Shown piece by piece: positions 61,638 to 64,000 of a DNA stretch of 64,000 nt; position 1 is the first letter of the stretch, and the number at the start of each line of letters is the position of its first letter. Source of the DNA: Notospermus geniculatus (taxonomy: Eukaryota > Nemertea > Pilidiophora > Heteronemertea > Lineidae); the NCBI GenBank assembly GCA_002633025.1, contig NMRB01001964.1:71791-135790 (forward strand), in the 5' to 3' direction. The translations under genes were made by a program, and so were the position numbers. The notes beneath the pieces are model-generated. The model worked only from the letters and a program-made list of their open reading frames with translations, had not been told where the DNA came from and did not search any database.

Positions 61638-62972
61638 CTACACTAATTTTTTCGCCTCAAAGAAGCTTTTTAGATGTCTCATCTGCCAGAATCCAGTAAT
61701 GAGTAAGATGACTGTCTGGGCGATGGACCACCACAGGACACGCTGGTTCGTACTTTCGCTCGTCTGACGGAAGCGCTCTTCTCGGTACTGGAATAGAGAT
61801 TGTGTTTGGTAAATATCATGGAATATGGTGAGAATCTAGTACTTATGCTCTTTTGCACCATCCAAATAAGCAGAACCCATCATTTTCTGCGCCATGCTAA
61901 AGCAGGGTTAGATCAGAAAAGGTTTCCTTTCTTTGTGACCACTGGAACCTACTATAGACAAATCCCAAATTGACGTGAACGAGAAAGATCAGCGCACTTC
62001 CACCAATTTTGCAAACACAACCTCGGTCTGAAACCAGCTGACGTGACACAAAGAACCCACGACAGTGACTTCGACAACGTTGCGTCAGAGTCGACCACTG
62101 CTGAATCATGGATTGCGTCACATCAGCTGGTTTCAGATCGAGGTTGTGGTTGCGATATCGGCGTAAGTGCGCTGATCTGCGAATTCGAGAATTGTCTATA
62201 GCTTAGTAACAGTTAACAGCCTTTGACTTCAGATCCAAAATCCAAGTCACGGCAGGGGGAGAAGTAGACATACTCGTTGATAATTCTGTTCCTTTGTGAT
62301 CTGTTCTACTTGATCCAGAAGCTGCCTCACACGGAGCTGGAGCTCATTCAGTTTATCTTTTGCAGCAATCTGCTGATAATCATTGGCGTGCTCGCCGACC
62401 TGGACATCAAGGTGGACACGCTGGAAGAGAGAGAAAGAGTTGAGGTTGGTTAAGTGACAAGGGGATGTGTTTTCAGCTCCAGGGTGTCCCGACCTCACAC
62501 TTTTGTCAGGATTGCCAGAAATCGCATCTCAGGACATTGAAATCATAAAAGTTTCTGGGGAGGAAGAACCCCTGACCCCTTGGCGTGCGTGCCTGGCCAT
62601 CATCGTTATATCCTGCTGCACAAATCCTGCATCCACCCCTTGTATTTGAGCAGGTCCAATCTAATTCCAACTACCGATGCCACCTTTAGAGCTGCTTTTC
62701 CAATGAAGAATCTCACGAGGTTACTCTTCTGTTTGTCTCATTGGTCTCTGTGTAAAGTCGTAAGGAAACCAACACTGATGAATTACTTGTTGAAAGCCAA
62801 CTCGCACGAGAGAACTCTCCTGTGGACGGTGCCTTAAGACGTCCTGCCAACTTCCCACGGTACTCACCAATTGTCCGCCTCCGAACCAAGCAGATGAATT
62901 TGAATGCAAGCAGACAGTGTGCTCTCCGGAGGAGTGCGATGTAAACGTAAAGCGACCTTCAGCAGCGTATGT
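61638..62972 (-). CDS. TMED4/TMED9: TMED4/9-like p24 (emp24) cargo receptor, 3' exons
   Basis: Three exons in transcription order: 62972-62868, 62420-62274, 61787-61638 (stop 61640-61638), all in phase 0. They encode the second half of the GOLD domain ([20 protein letters not shown], with the conserved Cys), then [15 protein letters not shown]. The coiled-coil [20 protein letters not shown] follows. Next is the membrane segment with [19 protein letters not shown], and then a tail ending FFEAKKLV. The KKLV end is a COPI-binding dilysine signal. p24 proteins cycle between ER and Golgi in COPII/COPI vesicles. The signal peptide and first GOLD strands must lie beyond 64000. The loop after HSNSS appears a few residues shorter than in vertebrates. 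Alpha-subfamily assignment is firm; TMED4 versus TMED9 is not resolvable. Confidence 0.93.
61952..62201. mobile_element. Foldback MITE in TMED intron
   Basis: The ends CTATAGACAA and TTGTCTATAG are inverted. Internal arms 'cagcgcactt', 'cacaacctcggtctgaaacc' and 'agctgacgtgac' recur inverted on the right. It is about 250 bp without coding capacity. Confidence 0.8.
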
Positions 62973-64000
62973 CTGGAAGTGAAGAGGATAAACACTGAAT
63001 ACGACGACCTCGACAAGAAATGAAATATCAGCATTCACATTATCACAGTTGTTGTTTTGACAATAAATTCCTTTATCTTACACGAAATCACTCGAGCAAA
63101 ATGGTCCAATTGCCCAAAAAGAATGGAGCGTCGTATGTTTCAGGATGGAGAGGTTACATAGATACCTTCCACCCTGTATTGCTGTGATGATAAAAGTATA
63201 GGCCATTTTAGTCCAGTGATTTTGTGTCCGGTAAAAAAGTTCTTAACAATTATATGCAGAAGACAACTGTCATTTACTTGCTTCAATAGTACCAAATGCT
63301 TAGTTTTGTATCATCTGGACAGACATTCCGATCCAGCAATATTACTGTTTTCAATTTTGTCTCAAATGTTACATGAAAGTACTGGTAGGCTCAATTTAAA
63401 GGATGTTAAAATAAACAAATCTAGTTAAGATAGTTCTGAATATCTAATGTCTTCATGTATTTATTCACTTCAGTTCAGGCTAAGATGGTACCACTAAGAT
63501 TTGCATTAAATGTGTATCACTCTATCTTGGATGAATCTTCACTCTAAGTTCTTTTTGCAATTTGTAGTTTTTAAATGAAATACATATCATATCGCCTGAA
63601 TACATAAAATACATCGCTGAAGATTCAAAATTATTAAATTGAAATGAAATTGATACATTGAAAAGTGAAATTAACACAAACAAGCAGTGTGAAGGTGGGC
63701 AAGCAAAACTAAACTCAGCGTTTCGTGAAAAAGCTAGTGCGAATAAAAACATGAAGACAGGAAAATAAAACCTACCATACAGGAATTAAACAAATACTTT
63801 TTGAAACAAGTATCAGTATATTTTCAAAACATACCAATACTTGTTTCAAAGTCCACAGGGAATTCATGCATGTCATGTTTGGTTTCATCATCGTCCAATC
63901 CAAGCTACTTTGTTACAGCTTCAGATCATTTTGCAAGCAGATGCCCCCCTTGAGACCCCTTACCCTTGATAGTATAGCTTTTCTACTCGGGTCAACCACT
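62973..64000 (-). other. TMED intron or flank, no exon recognised
   Basis: I searched both strands for the remaining GOLD-domain sequence and signal peptide of TMED and did not find them. The stretch is AT-rich without clear repeats. The 5' exons are therefore beyond the right edge. Confidence 0.5.

Overview
This is a eukaryotic draft-assembly window. Its genes are spliced with GT-AG introns, it has two runs of N, and the non-coding DNA is crowded with small inverted-repeat (MITE/foldback) elements and tRNA-derived SINEs. Gene content, frequent TAGGCC and ACCGGT words, and the repeat types (including an 'AGCTCACCTG' element with GTCCGTCGTC runs) suggest a marine invertebrate, probably a deuterostome such as an echinoderm or hemichordate. 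The phylum is inference only.

Four protein genes can be reconstructed exon by exon. (1) An RNF38/RNF44-type RING-H2 E3 ligase lies on + (supported exons 4072-6689, part hidden in an assembly gap, possible first coding exon at 1620-1738). (2) SLBP, the histone mRNA stem-loop binding protein, lies on - (seven exons, 23676 down to 20107, 387 aa). (3) A CDC25 dual-specificity phosphatase lies on + (fourteen coding exons, 25257-47039, 704 aa, 12.9 kb intron). (4) The 3' part of a TMED4/9-type p24 cargo receptor lies on - (62972 down to 61638), with its 5' exons beyond the window. Exon phases agree at every visible junction of SLBP, CDC25 and TMED, and at every RNF junction not hidden by the gap.

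Layout: 1-8.8 kb RNF38/44 and its 3' region; 8.8-18.2 kb gene-poor repeats; 18.2-23.7 kb SLBP; 23.7-25.3 kb shared 5' region; 25.3-47 kb CDC25; 47-61.6 kb 3' flank and dense repeats; 61.6-64 kb TMED. SLBP (S-phase histone mRNA) and CDC25 (CDK activator) are head-to-head with 1.58 kb between start codons, so they may share cell-cycle regulation.

Main points for a second look: an internal CDC25 promoter (inverted CCAAT, TATA box) with an alternative first exon that would skip the KEN degron; alanine in place of the back-door cysteine of the CDC25 catalytic domain; a decayed duplicate of a CDC25 exon split by a MITE; a 1.2 kb foldback element whose arms are tandem repeats and which has a perfect 9-bp target-site duplication; an eight-copy CTCF-like motif cluster at 52.8-53.6 kb; and a pre-miRNA-like hairpin in the long CDC25 intron.
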